Position numbers and translations under genes: made by a program. Below are positions 17,828-27,978 of a stretch of 64,000 nt of DNA, piece after piece (positions within the stretch are counted from its first letter, which is position 1; each line of letters begins with the position of its first letter). The notes beneath the pieces were generated by a model. It made no database searches and was not told the DNA's origin. It saw nothing but the letters and a program-made list of their open reading frames with translations. Origin of the DNA: BJGV01 sp003230615 (GTDB taxonomy: Bacteria > Pseudomonadota > Gammaproteobacteria > Burkholderiales > Nitrosomonadaceae); assembly GCA_963663215.1 (NCBI GenBank), contig OY760140.1, positions 1,116,001-1,180,000 on the forward strand. The letters run 5' to 3'.

Positions 17828-18724
17828 TCACACCCAATCCTTGCCAATAAGAAAATTGGTATAAAGCTTTGCTTCCTCACTACCTGGTTCCGGTTTCCAA
17901 TCGTAGCGCCATTTTACTGTGGGTGGCAAGGACATGAGAATAGATTCGGTGCGCCCGCCCGATTGCAGTCCAAATAGGGTCCCGCGATCCCACACAAGAT
18001 TGAATTCTACATAACGCCCACGGCGGTAAGCCTGGAAATCACGTTCGTGCTCACCATAAGGCATATTTAACCGCCGTTCCAAGATCGGTACATAGGCAGG
18101 CAAAAAATGGCTCCCTACGCTTTTAGTTAGGTTGAAACAGGTGTCGAAGTCAGGTCGACTAAGATCATCAAAGAAAATTCCACCTATACCACGTGGTTCA
18201 TTACGATGTTTCAAGTAAAAATATTGATCACACCATTTCTTAAAATGCGCATGATGACTATCGCCGAAAGATTGAAGAGAATTTTTGCATATCTGATGGA
18301 AGTGTTTAGCATCTTCCTCAAAACCATAATATGGCGTTAAGTCCATTCCGCCCCCAAACCACGATACCAATTCGGCACCCTCCTTGCGAGCCTCTAGAAA
18401 GCGTACGTTCAGGTGCACAGTGGGTACATACGGGTTATATGGATGCAGGACTAAGGATACCCCCATTGCTTCGAATGAGCGCCCGGTCAGTTCAGGTCGT
18501 GCAGCAGTGGCTGATGCAGGTAATCCCAGACCAAATACATGTGAATAATTTACGCCGGCACGTTCAAACACATTACCCTGCTCCATCACGCAGCTTAATC
18601 CACCGCCACCTTCGGGACGCTCCCATTTTTCACGTTGGAAACACTTACCATCCACCTGCTCCAAACGCTCAATGATTTGATCCTGCAGCACACCAAGAAA
18701 TTCTTTGACTAGCGTTATGTTCAT
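17828..18724 (-). CDS. hemF: Oxygen-dependent coproporphyrinogen III oxidase
   Basis: Decarboxylates two propionate side chains of coproporphyrinogen III in haem synthesis, using O2. 298 residues, normal length. Typical stretches are WERPEGGGGLSCVMEQG near the N-terminus, SWFGGGMDLTPYYGFEEDA, RGIGGIFFDDL and the C-terminal RYVEFNLVWDRGTLFGLQSG. It is last in a same-strand run dusB-fis-purH-purD-hemF. Haem supply matters here because the hao cluster needs sixteen c-type haem sites from three cytochrome proteins. Confidence 0.97.
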   Translation of the reverse strand: MNITLVKEFLGVLQDQIIERLEQVDGKCFQREKWERPEGGGGLSCVMEQGNVFERAGVNYSHVFGLGLPASATAARPELTGRSFEAMGVSLVLHPYNPYVPTVHLNVRFLEARKEGAELVSWFGGGMDLTPYYGFEEDAKHFHQICKNSLQSFGDSHHAHFKKWCDQYFYLKHRNEPRGIGGIFFDDLSRPDFDTCFNLTKSVGSHFLPAYVPILERRLNMPYGEHERDFQAYRRGRYVEFNLVWDRGTLFGLQSGGRTESILMSLPPTVKWRYDWKPEPGSEEAKLYTNFLIGKDWV

Positions 18725-18803
18725 AACTATTAAAATTCTGGGCTGGGATTACGACGGACTCCATCTATCTATTAACTTGAAACTACAACTATTTTTCTCG
18801 AGA

Positions 18804-20099
18804 CTAAGAACTAGTCGCTAGATGCCCAATATCACATCGCATCTGGCAACCATCGAATTGAATTTTATCGGCTATTTCATAAGCACGATGCTGGGCAATC
18901 TTTACATTATCCCCTAGAGCAGTAACGCACAATACTCGTCCACCAGTAGTTACTATTTCTTTGTTATCTTTCCCACTCATCATAGTGCCAGCATGGAATA
19001 CATGAAAATCTTTATCTAGTTGCTCCATGGATATGAGTTCCGACAAACCATAGATTATATCCCCTCTGCGTGGTGTTTCAGGATAACCATGAGCCGCCAT
19101 CACCACACCTAGTGCCGTACGATAATCCCATTCTGCTTCTACTTCTTCAAGCGTACCTTCCATTGCATGTTCTACCAAAATTGATAAATCGCTTTTCAGA
19201 CGCATCATGATCGGTTGAGTTTCCGGATCTCCCATACGACAATTGTATTCCAGTACATTGATGCTGCCGCCCTGAGAAATCATCAGCCCGGCATAAAGAA
19301 AACCAGTATAGTGTTGCCCGTCCTGTGCCATTCCTCTAATAACAGGCTTGATCACTTCACTAATTATCCTGGTACGTAATTCGGGAGTAACTATTAATGC
19401 AGGAGAATATGCGCCCATTCCACCAGTGTTGGGCCCCTGATCACCATCTCCCAGACGTTTGTGATCTTGACTTGTTGCAAGTGGTAATACATGGTGGCCA
19501 TCGGTCATGACTATAAAGCTAACTTCTTCGCCCTCCAAAAACTCTTCGATCAAAATTCTCGCACCTGCTTTACCCATGCTATTAGAAATCAACATCGCGT
19601 CCACTGCATCATGAGCACTTGACAGATTCATTGCTACCTCTACACCCTTACCTGCAGCTAGACCATCTGCCTTGATGACGATCGGTACGCCTTTCTTATC
19701 CAAATATTTATGTGCTTCAGTGGGGTCACTAAAAGTAGCATACGCTGCGGTAGGAACACCGTAGCGCCGCATAAGAACCTTAGAATAATCTTTGGACGCC
19801 TCCAGTTGTGTTGCTTGTTTGGTAGGACCAAAGATTTTCAGGCCAATGCAATGGAAGGCATCCACAATACCTGCTGCAAGTTGCGCTTCAGGACCTACTA
19901 CTGTAAATTCAATAGGCTCATTTTTGGCAAATTCTACCAAGTCAGGAATAGTAGTTATAGGAAGGTTTTCCAGACCGTCTTCCAGCGCAGTGCCAGCATT
20001 ACCCGGAGCAACAAAAACTTTGTGTACGCGCGGTGACTGTTTTAACTTCCACGCTAGGGCGTGTTCCCTACCACCACCCCCAATGACGAGTAGTTTCAT
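18804..20099 (-). CDS. purD: Phosphoribosylamine-glycine ligase
   Basis: ATP-grasp enzyme that makes GAR, the second step of purine synthesis. 431 residues. It opens with MKLLVIGGGGREHALAWKL, has the ATP-grasp stretch VIKADGLAAGKGVEVA, and EYNCRMGDPETQPIM with the metal-binding residues. Follows purH on the same strand by 87 bp, as in many betaproteobacteria. Confidence 0.98.
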   Translation of the reverse strand: MKLLVIGGGGREHALAWKLKQSPRVHKVFVAPGNAGTALEDGLENLPITTIPDLVEFAKNEPIEFTVVGPEAQLAAGIVDAFHCIGLKIFGPTKQATQLEASKDYSKVLMRRYGVPTAAYATFSDPTEAHKYLDKKGVPIVIKADGLAAGKGVEVAMNLSSAHDAVDAMLISNSMGKAGARILIEEFLEGEEVSFIVMTDGHHVLPLATSQDHKRLGDGDQGPNTGGMGAYSPALIVTPELRTRIISEVIKPVIRGMAQDGQHYTGFLYAGLMISQGGSINVLEYNCRMGDPETQPIMMRLKSDLSILVEHAMEGTLEEVEAEWDYRTALGVVMAAHGYPETPRRGDIIYGLSELISMEQLDKDFHVFHAGTMMSGKDNKEIVTTGGRVLCVTALGDNVKIAQHRAYEIADKIQFDGCQMRCDIGHLATSS

Positions 20100-20186
20100 A
20101 CAAAGGCCCTGTTAGTTGTATAGATTGCTGAGATATTAGAACATCACATTTAATCACTTCAAACATAGATTACCGTCAGAAAAGTC

Positions 20187-21749
20187 TCAATGCCGAAAAT
20201 GTCTTGTATTAGTAAATACCATTGTTACTCCCTGCTCATCTGCAGCAGCAATAACTTCCTCATCACGCATGCTGCCACCAGGCTGGATAATTGCCTTGGC
20301 ACCCGCCTGTACCACCACATCCAGTCCGTCACGAAAAGGAAAGAATGCATCCGAAGCAGCTGCTGAGCCAACTAAAGTGAGTCCTGAATTTTGTGCTTTA
20401 GTCGAGGCAATACGGGCACTATCCACTCGGCTCATTTGCCCCGCACCTATGCCAAGTGTCTGGCCATTGACGCAAAATACAATTGCGTTGGACTTAACAA
20501 ATTTTGCCACGCGCCATGCAAACAACAAATCCTGTAATTCTTGTTGCGTTGGCTGTACTCTGGTTACAACTTTAAGATGATCAGTGGTAATATTAAGATC
20601 ATCTGGTGTTTGTACCAACAACCCGCCACCAACACGTTTGAAGTCTAGAGTATTACTTCTATCCTTTAACGGAAGGATTAATACGCGTACATTTTTTTTC
20701 TGGGAAAGAAAACGTTTTGCCTCACGGGTGATGCCCGGAACAATTACCACTTCGACAAATTGTTTGATCACTGCCTCAGCGGTAGTACCATCCAGCTCTC
20801 GATTGAAAGCGATAATACCTCCGAAAGCAGAAGTAGGATCAGTAGCAAACGCCATTTTATATGCTACAAGGAGTTCATTAGCTACTGCCACTCCACATGG
20901 ATTGGCGTGCTTGACGATGACACAAGCTGGCGAATCAAAAGTCTTGACGCATTCCCACGCTGCATCCGCATCTGCAATGTTGTTGTATGAAAGTTCCTTG
21001 CCTTGTAATTGGGTATAGTTAGCAAGGCCGTCTGGGACAGTAGGGGTAAGATCCTGATAAAATGCAGCTTCCTGATGTGGATTTTCCCCATAACGCAAAT
21101 CCTGAACAATTCTGAAATTAAGATTAAGAGATGCAGGAAAGATTTTATGCTGTCCGTCAGAATGAATGCCAGTAAGATAATTACTGATAACGCTATCGTA
21201 GGCAGCAGTATGGGAGAAAGCCTTGCGAGCAAGCTGGAAACAGAGTTCCTGCGAAACCGTGCAACCAGTTGATTTCATTTCATTCAATAAAGAAGTATAG
21301 TCTTCCGGATCGGTCACAACCGCCACATTTTTGTAATTCTTTGCTGCAGCGCGAACCATGGTTGGGCCACCAATATCAATGTTTTCAATTGCGTCTTCCA
21401 GACTACAATTGGCCTTAGCCACTGTTTGGCTAAATGGATAAAGATTCACCACTACCAGCTCAATAGTTGTAAGTGACATCTTTTCCATAGCCGTCATATG
21501 TGCAGGCAATTCCTTCTTCGCTAAGATACCGGCATGGATTTTTGGGTGTAGGGTTTTGACACGTCCATCGAGCATTTCTGGGAAGCCGGTATATTCACTG
21601 ACCTCAGTTACATCTATACCAGCATTCTTTAGCAGCTTGGCAGTGCCACCGGTGGAAAGTATAGCAACACCAAATTGGCGTAATCCTTGCGCAAGTTCGA
21701 CAATACCAGTTTTGTCGGAAACACTAATTAAGGCTTGTTTAATGGTCAT
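20187..21749 (-). CDS. purH: Bifunctional AICAR transformylase / IMP cyclohydrolase
   Basis: Performs the last two steps of IMP synthesis. 520 residues from the ATG at 21749, which gives the family N-terminus MTIKQALISVSDKTG; a longer frame from 21809 has no support. The N-terminal cyclohydrolase part has STGGTAKLL, GRVKTLHPKIHAGIL and NLYPF; the transformylase part has LRYGENPHQEAAFY and KHANPCGVA with the catalytic His, ending in the usual ADEQGVTMVFTNTRHFRH. It lies 77 bp downstream of fis. Confidence 0.97.
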   Translation of the reverse strand: MTIKQALISVSDKTGIVELAQGLRQFGVAILSTGGTAKLLKNAGIDVTEVSEYTGFPEMLDGRVKTLHPKIHAGILAKKELPAHMTAMEKMSLTTIELVVVNLYPFSQTVAKANCSLEDAIENIDIGGPTMVRAAAKNYKNVAVVTDPEDYTSLLNEMKSTGCTVSQELCFQLARKAFSHTAAYDSVISNYLTGIHSDGQHKIFPASLNLNFRIVQDLRYGENPHQEAAFYQDLTPTVPDGLANYTQLQGKELSYNNIADADAAWECVKTFDSPACVIVKHANPCGVAVANELLVAYKMAFATDPTSAFGGIIAFNRELDGTTAEAVIKQFVEVVIVPGITREAKRFLSQKKNVRVLILPLKDRSNTLDFKRVGGGLLVQTPDDLNITTDHLKVVTRVQPTQQELQDLLFAWRVAKFVKSNAIVFCVNGQTLGIGAGQMSRVDSARIASTKAQNSGLTLVGSAAASDAFFPFRDGLDVVVQAGAKAIIQPGGSMRDEEVIAAADEQGVTMVFTNTRHFRH

Positions 21750-21826
21750 ATTCTGGCACGTAAAGTGCAAAGCGTTAATTAATGTTTGAATCGTCTCTTT
21801 ACTACCCATCTTGCATACTTCACACT

Positions 21827-22069
21827 TTATTTGATTCGATATTGCCTTATTTTATTACGAAGGGTATTACGGTTGATACCGAGCAATTTGGCAGCACGGG
21901 TTTGGTTTCCTTCAGCATATTTCATCACCAGCTCAAAAAGTGGTTTTTCAACACTACGTATCACCATACCATATATAGGATGAGGTTTTGCTCCATCTAG
22001 ATCTTTAAGATAGCCTTCCACAGCTTTACGCACACAACGTGCAATTTCATTTTCGTTAATTAAACTCAT
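21827..22069 (-). CDS. fis: Nucleoid protein Fis
   Basis: Small DNA-bending regulator of rRNA and growth-phase genes. 80 residues. The C-terminal helix-turn-helix, GNQTRAAKLLGINRNTLRNK, is the classic Fis motif. Its start overlaps the dusB stop by four bases (ATGA), the conserved dusB-fis operon arrangement known from enterobacteria, so translation is probably coupled. Confidence 0.96.
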   Translation of the reverse strand: MSLINENEIARCVRKAVEGYLKDLDGAKPHPIYGMVIRSVEKPLFELVMKYAEGNQTRAAKLLGINRNTLRNKIRQYRIK

Positions 22070-23079
22070 GCAGCTAGTTCCTCACGTTCAATATATGTCA
22101 ATCGCCGCCCATAACCAGCTAGGTTACTGAAAAATTCGTTGACTGCGGACACTTGCTGGTCGGTAGTTTGTAATTGATTCATGGCGTGACGAAACATAGC
22201 AGAGCCAATCAGCCCCTTTGTATACCAAGAGATGTGCTTACGCGCGATCCGCACTCCAGAATATTCACCGTAAAAATCGTAGATATCATATAAATGTTTA
22301 ATAAGCACATGATGAATTTCTGCCACTTCCGGTAATGGAAGGTGGTTACCTGTAGCAAGGTAGTAGCTAATTTCGCGAAAAATCCAAGGTCGCCCCTGAG
22401 CAGCACGTCCAATCATTACGGCATCAACCCCAGTATACTCTAGCACCTTCCTGGCTTCCTCAGGCGAACTGATGTCACCATTGGCTATAACTGGTATTCT
22501 CGCAGCAGCCTTTACCGTGGCGATGGTGTCATATTCAGCGTGTCCAGCATAAGCACAAGCTCGGGTACGACCATGAATGGCAAGTGCCTGGATCCCTGCA
22601 TTCTCGGCAATGCGTGCTACAACAAGTGCATTTTTGTGCTCTTTATCCCAACCAGTACGGATCTTCAAGGTAACAGGGGTATCTACTGCACGTACTACTG
22701 CATCAAGTATTTTTCCTACCAATTGCTCATTCTGTAACAATGCAGACCCTGCCATTGTGTTACAAATTTTTTTAGCTGGGCAACCCATGTTGATATCAAT
22801 AATTTGCGCCCCCTGCTCTACATTGTAGCGAGCAGCCTGCGCCATCATTACAGGGTCTGCACCAGCAATCTGCACCGAAATTGGATCCACTTCACCCTCA
22901 TGATTGGCACGGCGCAGGGTCTTTTCAGAACCCCAAAACAATGAATTACTAGATACCATTTCGGAAACTGCCATGCCTGCTCCCATTTTCTTACACAATT
23001 GCCGAAAAGGACGGTCGGTCACTCCTGCCATAGGTGCAACTACCAGATTATTCTTGAGAAAATAGGGGCCGATATGCAT
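22066..23079 (-). CDS. dusB: tRNA-dihydrouridine synthase B
   Basis: FMN- and NADPH-dependent enzyme that reduces uridine in tRNA D-loops. 337 residues. It has APMAGVTDRPFR near the N-terminus, the active-site Cys in INMGCPAKKIC, HGRTRACAYAG and NGDISSPEEA, and GRAAQGRPWIF for flavin phosphate binding. First gene of the dusB-fis-purH-purD-hemF run; start at 23079 fits the family. Confidence 0.96.
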   Translation of the reverse strand: MHIGPYFLKNNLVVAPMAGVTDRPFRQLCKKMGAGMAVSEMVSSNSLFWGSEKTLRRANHEGEVDPISVQIAGADPVMMAQAARYNVEQGAQIIDINMGCPAKKICNTMAGSALLQNEQLVGKILDAVVRAVDTPVTLKIRTGWDKEHKNALVVARIAENAGIQALAIHGRTRACAYAGHAEYDTIATVKAAARIPVIANGDISSPEEARKVLEYTGVDAVMIGRAAQGRPWIFREISYYLATGNHLPLPEVAEIHHVLIKHLYDIYDFYGEYSGVRIARKHISWYTKGLIGSAMFRHAMNQLQTTDQQVSAVNEFFSNLAGYGRRLTYIEREELAA

Positions 23080-23206
23080 GACTCTTATTAAGTAATGAGA
23101 AAAACACGAATAAATAAATTAGCACAGGCCGTAATTCTAAACCCATGACAATTCCATGGAAAGAAATTATTGTGCAGAATCTAAAAAATAGTGATGTAGT
23201 TACTAA

Positions 23207-24370
23207 TTATCCTCTTGAACCAAACATCATGCGTTTAGCCACAAAACGTTTAGCTGGTGGTAAACAATCAAGGGCACTTAACCCCATACTACGCATGCCT
23301 TGCAACAAGAAAGTATCGTTGGAAAAGAGCCTGACCAAAGAATCAGTGAACATTCTCCCCACTCCACTGTCAGTTTGCCGCTTATCGCAGTACTTTGAAA
23401 GCATTGTAGAAGCACCAACATCAGAAGGCATTGTAATGATTTCTCCTGCTAATTCCCAGGCATCACGCAGCCCTAGATTGAAGCCCTGTCCCGCCACAGG
23501 ATGTAGGGTTTGTGCCGCATTACCAATCAACGCAATGCGACGCGCTGCAATAGGAGTAGCGTACTTGAGTACAAGCGGAAAACCTGAACGTTTACTGGCC
23601 CCAATAAATTCTCCAAGACGGTCGCCAAAATGATCATGCAAGCGTGCCAGGAAAGCGGCATCATCCAAACTGAGAATTTCTTGTGCCGCCGACGGAGAAA
23701 TAGTCCACACTAAGGAAAAATGCCTACCTAGAGGTAAAAATGCAACTGGCCCATCAGAGCTAAAGCGCTCGTATGCTGTGCCACACTGAGAGAGAGAGGT
23801 TTCGATACCTGCAACAACCGCCCATTGTTGGTAGTCATGTACATGCTGGGTAATGCCCTCCACTTGCCCAGTAAGGCGACCACCATCAGCCAATACTAGT
23901 AAACTTGCCGATACTTGTTTTGTTACCCCATTATGCTGAAACTCTACTTGTCCCTCTTCTGTATTTGATTCTAACCGTATTACCTGAGCCTCCGTCAGAT
24001 AGTGAACATCACAATCTTGCAACTTCTCATGCATTGATCGAAATACGTCATGGTGGATTACTACATAACCTAAAGCTGGTACGCCAACTTCACAAGCGGT
24101 TAGTACAGCGCGTCCAAACCCACCTCGATTAGAAATATGTATAGTCGTAATTGGTGTAACCTCCGGTAAAGACTCCCATACACCTAGACGCTGTAAAATC
24201 AGACGGCTGCCATGAGAAAATGCTAGCGGTCGAGGGTCTTCTTTTTTTTCAGGTGTCCCACGTGCTTCCAGCAACATCACGGATAGGCCTCTATTACGTA
24301 ACGCAAGTGATAAAGACATGCCCACCGTCCCCCCGCCGATAATAATAAGGTCGTAATGGTTAGATGTCAT
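23207..24370 (-). CDS. ubiH: UbiH/UbiF-family FAD-dependent hydroxylase of ubiquinone synthesis
   Basis: Hydroxylates the ubiquinone precursor ring, a membrane-associated step. 387 residues from the ATG at 24370, which places IIGGGTVGMSLSLALRNRG, the FAD dinucleotide fold, at the very N-terminus; the longer frame from 24454 overlaps the preceding gene. The GD motif region is LIGNAAQTLHPVAGQGFNLG, and VLADGG is the second FAD contact. Which ring position it acts on cannot be told from sequence. Downstream of pepP and a small membrane protein gene, as in other proteobacteria. Confidence 0.9.
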   Translation of the reverse strand: MTSNHYDLIIIGGGTVGMSLSLALRNRGLSVMLLEARGTPEKKEDPRPLAFSHGSRLILQRLGVWESLPEVTPITTIHISNRGGFGRAVLTACEVGVPALGYVVIHHDVFRSMHEKLQDCDVHYLTEAQVIRLESNTEEGQVEFQHNGVTKQVSASLLVLADGGRLTGQVEGITQHVHDYQQWAVVAGIETSLSQCGTAYERFSSDGPVAFLPLGRHFSLVWTISPSAAQEILSLDDAAFLARLHDHFGDRLGEFIGASKRSGFPLVLKYATPIAARRIALIGNAAQTLHPVAGQGFNLGLRDAWELAGEIITMPSDVGASTMLSKYCDKRQTDSGVGRMFTDSLVRLFSNDTFLLQGMRSMGLSALDCLPPAKRFVAKRMMFGSRG

Positions 24371-24398
24371 AGTTTCAGAACTGGTCTTTTTGTTTGAT

Positions 24399-24767
24399 TC
24401 ACTTATCCACCTTGTCCCTTCTGACTTCTGCTTCGCCATTCTGATCCTCATCAACTACAACATATTCCCCTTCTACCGTATCTGTAGTTTCTACCGTATC
24501 CACCATATTGTCTGAACTCATCGATTTAGATAACTCACGCTTTAACCACCAGAAACGAAGCCCGAAACCGATTGCGGCTATTGCAAATAAAGCTAAGAAT
24601 GCTGCAAAAAAGAAAACGCCAAATATTGCCACAACGATTAATATAGGAATCAGTATCAGATAACTTACCCAGCGTTTAGTCGCGAGCGGTACACTCTTCC
24701 TCTCTTGAGAATTGTTATCCCCATACCTAGGTACTTTTTTAACTATTGTTTTCCAGTCTTCACTCAT
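24399..24767 (-). CDS. Small membrane protein between pepP and ubiH
   Basis: 122 residues. Residues 1-32 are polar and basic, two adjoining hydrophobic stretches occupy about 33-68 (SYLILIPILIVVAIFG), then FWWLKREL and an acidic tail of about 45 residues rich in Asp, Glu and Thr. I know no function. Its start overlaps the pepP stop by four bases, and ubiH starts 28 bases after its stop, so it is translated within the same operon. Confidence 0.8.
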   Translation of the reverse strand: MSEDWKTIVKKVPRYGDNNSQERKSVPLATKRWVSYLILIPILIVVAIFGVFFFAAFLALFAIAAIGFGLRFWWLKRELSKSMSSDNMVDTVETTDTVEGEYVVVDEDQNGEAEVRRDKVDK

Positions 24768-26071
24768 CGCATTAATTCTTCAATTTCGGTAACTATCTTG
24801 GGTGCAGATGCTGTCAGCACTTCACAACCGGACTTTGTTACCATTACATCATCCTCAATACGTACACCAATATTCCAGAAATGACGAGGCACATTATCCG
24901 CAGAGCGGATGTAGCAGCCTGGCTCCACCGTAAGAGCCATTCCAGGATGCAGCAAACGCCACTTTCCATCTTTCTTATATTCCCCTACATCATGCACATC
25001 TAATCCCAACCAATGGCTGGTTCGATGCATGTAAAAACGTCTATAGTCTTCTGATTCGATAACAGAGTCTACGCTTCCCTGGCATAGACCAAAATCAATA
25101 AATCCCTGTACTAACACCTGTAGTGCCGTAGTATGTGGTACGTCCCAAGAATTACCTGGTTGTACTGCGCTAATTGCAGCAGCCTGAGCAGACAACACTA
25201 GTTGATACACATCTTTTTGTACTGAACTAAATTTACCGTTTACAGGAAACGTGCGGGTAATATCAGCAGCATAGCCGTGTAATTCACAGCCCGCATCGAT
25301 AAGCAATAAATCACCAGATTTTAGTTCCATGCTGTTCCCAACATAATGTAACACGCAAGCATTGGCACCGCCTGCAACAATAGGTGTGTAAGCAGGTGCT
25401 TCTGCGCCATGACTACGAAATTCGTGCAAAAGTTCCGCCTCAACTTCATATTCCTTCATGCCAGGTCGGGTCGTCCGCATTGCACGGCGATGAGCATCGG
25501 TAGAAATTTCCGCTGCGCGGCGCATGACCTGAAGTTCTTCCGCACTTTTGAACAAGCGCATCTCGTCCAATAAAAATCGGCTATCACAAATTTCAGTAGG
25601 TGCAGAAATACCACTTCGCACCTGTTCCCGTACCTGGTTGATCCAACCAGTCAGGCGCGTGTCCCACCCAGGATCCTGCCCCAACGCACAGTATACTTTG
25701 GGCTGGTTAGCGAGTAACTTAGGTAGCATTTCGTCCAACCTAGAAATAGGGTACGTTTCATCGAGACGAAAAGCTTCCCTCGTAGACTCTGGACCGTGGC
25801 GAAAGCCATTCCAGATTTCACGTTCTATATCCTTGTCTTGACAAAATAGTATGTCCTTAGTCGCACCTTCATCGTTTCCTGCTATTATGACCAACACAGC
25901 TTCTGGTTCACTAAAACCTGTCAGATAGTAAAAATAACTGTCAAAACGATAGGGATAATATCCATCACGACTCCGCACTCGCTCTGGGGAGGTCGGGATG
26001 ATCGCTACTCCTTTATGCATCTGTGATGCTAGGTGTCGTCGACGTATTCCATAAGTTTTAATCGAGATCAT
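24764..26071 (-). CDS. pepP: Xaa-Pro aminopeptidase
   Basis: Dinuclear-metal peptidase that frees N-terminal residues before proline. 435 residues. Metal-binding stretches are LLIDAGCELHGYAADITRTF (both Asp), HRTSHWLGLDVHDVG (His) and MALTVEPGCYI (Glu), with a final Glu in GVRIEDDVMVT. The N-terminal aminopeptidase-P domain has the typical YPYRFDSYFYYLTGF stretch. Lies 54 bp after murU on the same strand and overlaps the next gene by 4 bases. Confidence 0.97.
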   Translation of the reverse strand: MISIKTYGIRRRHLASQMHKGVAIIPTSPERVRSRDGYYPYRFDSYFYYLTGFSEPEAVLVIIAGNDEGATKDILFCQDKDIEREIWNGFRHGPESTREAFRLDETYPISRLDEMLPKLLANQPKVYCALGQDPGWDTRLTGWINQVREQVRSGISAPTEICDSRFLLDEMRLFKSAEELQVMRRAAEISTDAHRRAMRTTRPGMKEYEVEAELLHEFRSHGAEAPAYTPIVAGGANACVLHYVGNSMELKSGDLLLIDAGCELHGYAADITRTFPVNGKFSSVQKDVYQLVLSAQAAAISAVQPGNSWDVPHTTALQVLVQGFIDFGLCQGSVDSVIESEDYRRFYMHRTSHWLGLDVHDVGEYKKDGKWRLLHPGMALTVEPGCYIRSADNVPRHFWNIGVRIEDDVMVTKSGCEVLTASAPKIVTEIEELMR

Positions 26072-26125
26072 AGATGAAGATTCTTGCAGGATTTATGAGA
26101 TAAAGCAAAACAAGCAAGAGTTTTC

Positions 26126-26866
26126 CTATTCATTACTGAGTTGAACATCAAGTTTACGTAAACGTTCTGGAGTACCGACGTCCACCCATACACCCTTATA
26201 ATGTTCGCCACTAACTTTCCCGGCGACGATTGCCTTACATAGCTTTGGCGCAAGTTTCGCTACTAGACCAGGTTCGACACCTTTGAAAAAAGTTGGTTTA
26301 TAGATACCGATTCCACTAAAAGTAAGTTTTTCCTTACCTATTAGTGCCAACCTCCCAGAATCAAGAAAAAAATCACCATATGGATGGTACTCAGGGTTGC
26401 TCACTAACACCAGATGTGCGGTATCTCCATCAAAACTCGCATTCATCTGTCGTAAAATAGGTAACAATGTTGAGAAATCAATCTCACAATATATATCCGC
26501 ATTAATAATGAGGAAAGGCTGTTCGTCCGGCTCATTTCCAACCTCACTCTCCAACAATGGCAACGCATTAACAATACCACCTGCGGTTTCCAGCGCTCTA
26601 GGTTCATGGGAATAGCGGATGTTGATACCGTAACGCTCACCGTCTCCCAATGCATTTTCAATCATTTGCCCCAGATGAGCATGATTGATTACGATATCGA
26701 CAAAGCCCGCGTGTGCTAGATTTTCAATGTGATATTCAATCAGAGGTTTACTTCCCACACATAGCAATGGCTTAGGTAACGTATCGGTCAAAGGACGCAT
26801 ACGTTCACCACGTCCAGCAGCCAAAATCATGGCTTTAAACTGCTCTTTCTTAAGAGTCATAACCAA
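26126..26866 (-). CDS. murU: N-acetylmuramate alpha-1-phosphate uridylyltransferase
   Basis: Makes UDP-MurNAc from MurNAc-1-phosphate in the peptidoglycan recycling route that bypasses MurA and MurB. 246 residues. The nucleotidyltransferase signature is AMILAAGRGERMRPLTDTLP with LPKPLL, and IINADIYCEID carries the metal-binding Asp. Overlaps amgK by 17 bases; this gene pair defines the recycling pathway described in Pseudomonas. Family members also include glucose-1-phosphate uridylyltransferases, but the amgK neighbour favours MurU. Confidence 0.92.
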   Translation of the reverse strand: MVMTLKKEQFKAMILAAGRGERMRPLTDTLPKPLLCVGSKPLIEYHIENLAHAGFVDIVINHAHLGQMIENALGDGERYGINIRYSHEPRALETAGGIVNALPLLESEVGNEPDEQPFLIINADIYCEIDFSTLLPILRQMNASFDGDTAHLVLVSNPEYHPYGDFFLDSGRLALIGKEKLTFSGIGIYKPTFFKGVEPGLVAKLAPKLCKAIVAGKVSGEHYKGVWVDVGTPERLRKLDVQLSNE

Positions 26867-27875
26867 TTTCTATTTCCTGTCTCCCGATTTCTAGCTCATC
26901 TAGTAGCACCAGCAGGAAATTAAGTTCACTATAACGCTCGCAGGTTTCTCGGAGATAATTTATCACTAGTGGCATATCTCTAAGGTAATTATTCTTACCG
27001 TCGCGGTGACATAAGCGTGCGAATATGCCAAGTACTTTGATATGGCGCTGCACTCCCATCCACTCAAAATCACGATAGAAATCAGTAAAATTCGCGGCTA
27101 CGGGAAGTCTAACTTTTTTAGCTTTTTCCCAATAACGTATTATCCAGTCCAGTATGCGTTCCTCATCCCAACAAATATAGGCATCCTTGAATAGTGACAC
27201 CAAATCGTAAGTAATAGGGCCATATACTGCATCCTGGAAATCAACAATACCAGGATTAGGAGTCGTGACCATAAGGTTTCGTGAATGATAATCACGGTGC
27301 ACAAATACTCTGGGCTGGGCAAGGTTATTTTGCAAAATCCGTTTAAAGCCCTCGGCAAGTTCTGTTTTCTGTTTTACATTTAGCACTACTTGCAAGTGTT
27401 TGGCTAGATACCAATCTGGAAACAGAGTTAACTCTTTAAGAAGTAGTGCTTCATCATAATCCGGCAACACACCAGAATAGCTTGCCAACTGTATTCTAAT
27501 AAGCGCATCTACCGCATCAGAATACAAATGATCAGTAACCGAGGAATCAGCACCTACTGCTTCCAAATAAGTAGTACTCTCAAGGTCTGAAAGCATCAAG
27601 AACCCTTGCTTCAGATCCTGTGCAAGGACTTCAGGCACATGTACGTTTGCTTCTGAAAATACCTTTGCTACATGCAAAAATGAAACGCAATCCTCATGCT
27701 GTGGTGGAGCATCCATCACGATCAATGTTTTATGGGAATGATTCTCACTAAATGATATGCGAAAATAACGGCGAAAACTCGCGTCAGTAGAGGCTGGAGA
27801 CAGTAAGAAGGCCCTAGTGGGAAATTGTAATTTGATCCAATTTTCTAGGATCTGATAACGCCCTAATTGCTTCAT
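26850..27875 (-). CDS. amgK: N-acetylmuramate/N-acetylglucosamine kinase (aminoglycoside phosphotransferase fold)
   Basis: Phosphorylates the anomeric carbon of MurNAc for cell-wall recycling. 341 residues. Kinase-like motifs are VFVHRDYHSRNLMV (catalytic Asp and Asn) and PGIVDFQDAVYGP (metal-binding Asp). First gene of the amgK-murU-pepP-ubiH group, with a 17-base overlap into murU that suggests coupled translation. The gene start at 27875 is divergent from ubiK, about 100 bases away. Confidence 0.92.
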   Translation of the reverse strand: MKQLGRYQILENWIKLQFPTRAFLLSPASTDASFRRYFRISFSENHSHKTLIVMDAPPQHEDCVSFLHVAKVFSEANVHVPEVLAQDLKQGFLMLSDLESTTYLEAVGADSSVTDHLYSDAVDALIRIQLASYSGVLPDYDEALLLKELTLFPDWYLAKHLQVVLNVKQKTELAEGFKRILQNNLAQPRVFVHRDYHSRNLMVTTPNPGIVDFQDAVYGPITYDLVSLFKDAYICWDEERILDWIIRYWEKAKKVRLPVAANFTDFYRDFEWMGVQRHIKVLGIFARLCHRDGKNNYLRDMPLVINYLRETCERYSELNFLLVLLDELEIGRQEIEIGYDS

Positions 27876-27978
27876 GATTGATCTACCGATTGCCTAATTC
27901 TACAAAATATGAGATTTTATCATGCAAGTTAAAATCTTTACCCAAATGCATGGTAAAGAAAAAATAATGGAGGAAATC

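Noticed and set aside
23145..23633. 162-codon plus-strand frame over ubiH
   Set aside because: It is a shadow of ubiH in another frame.
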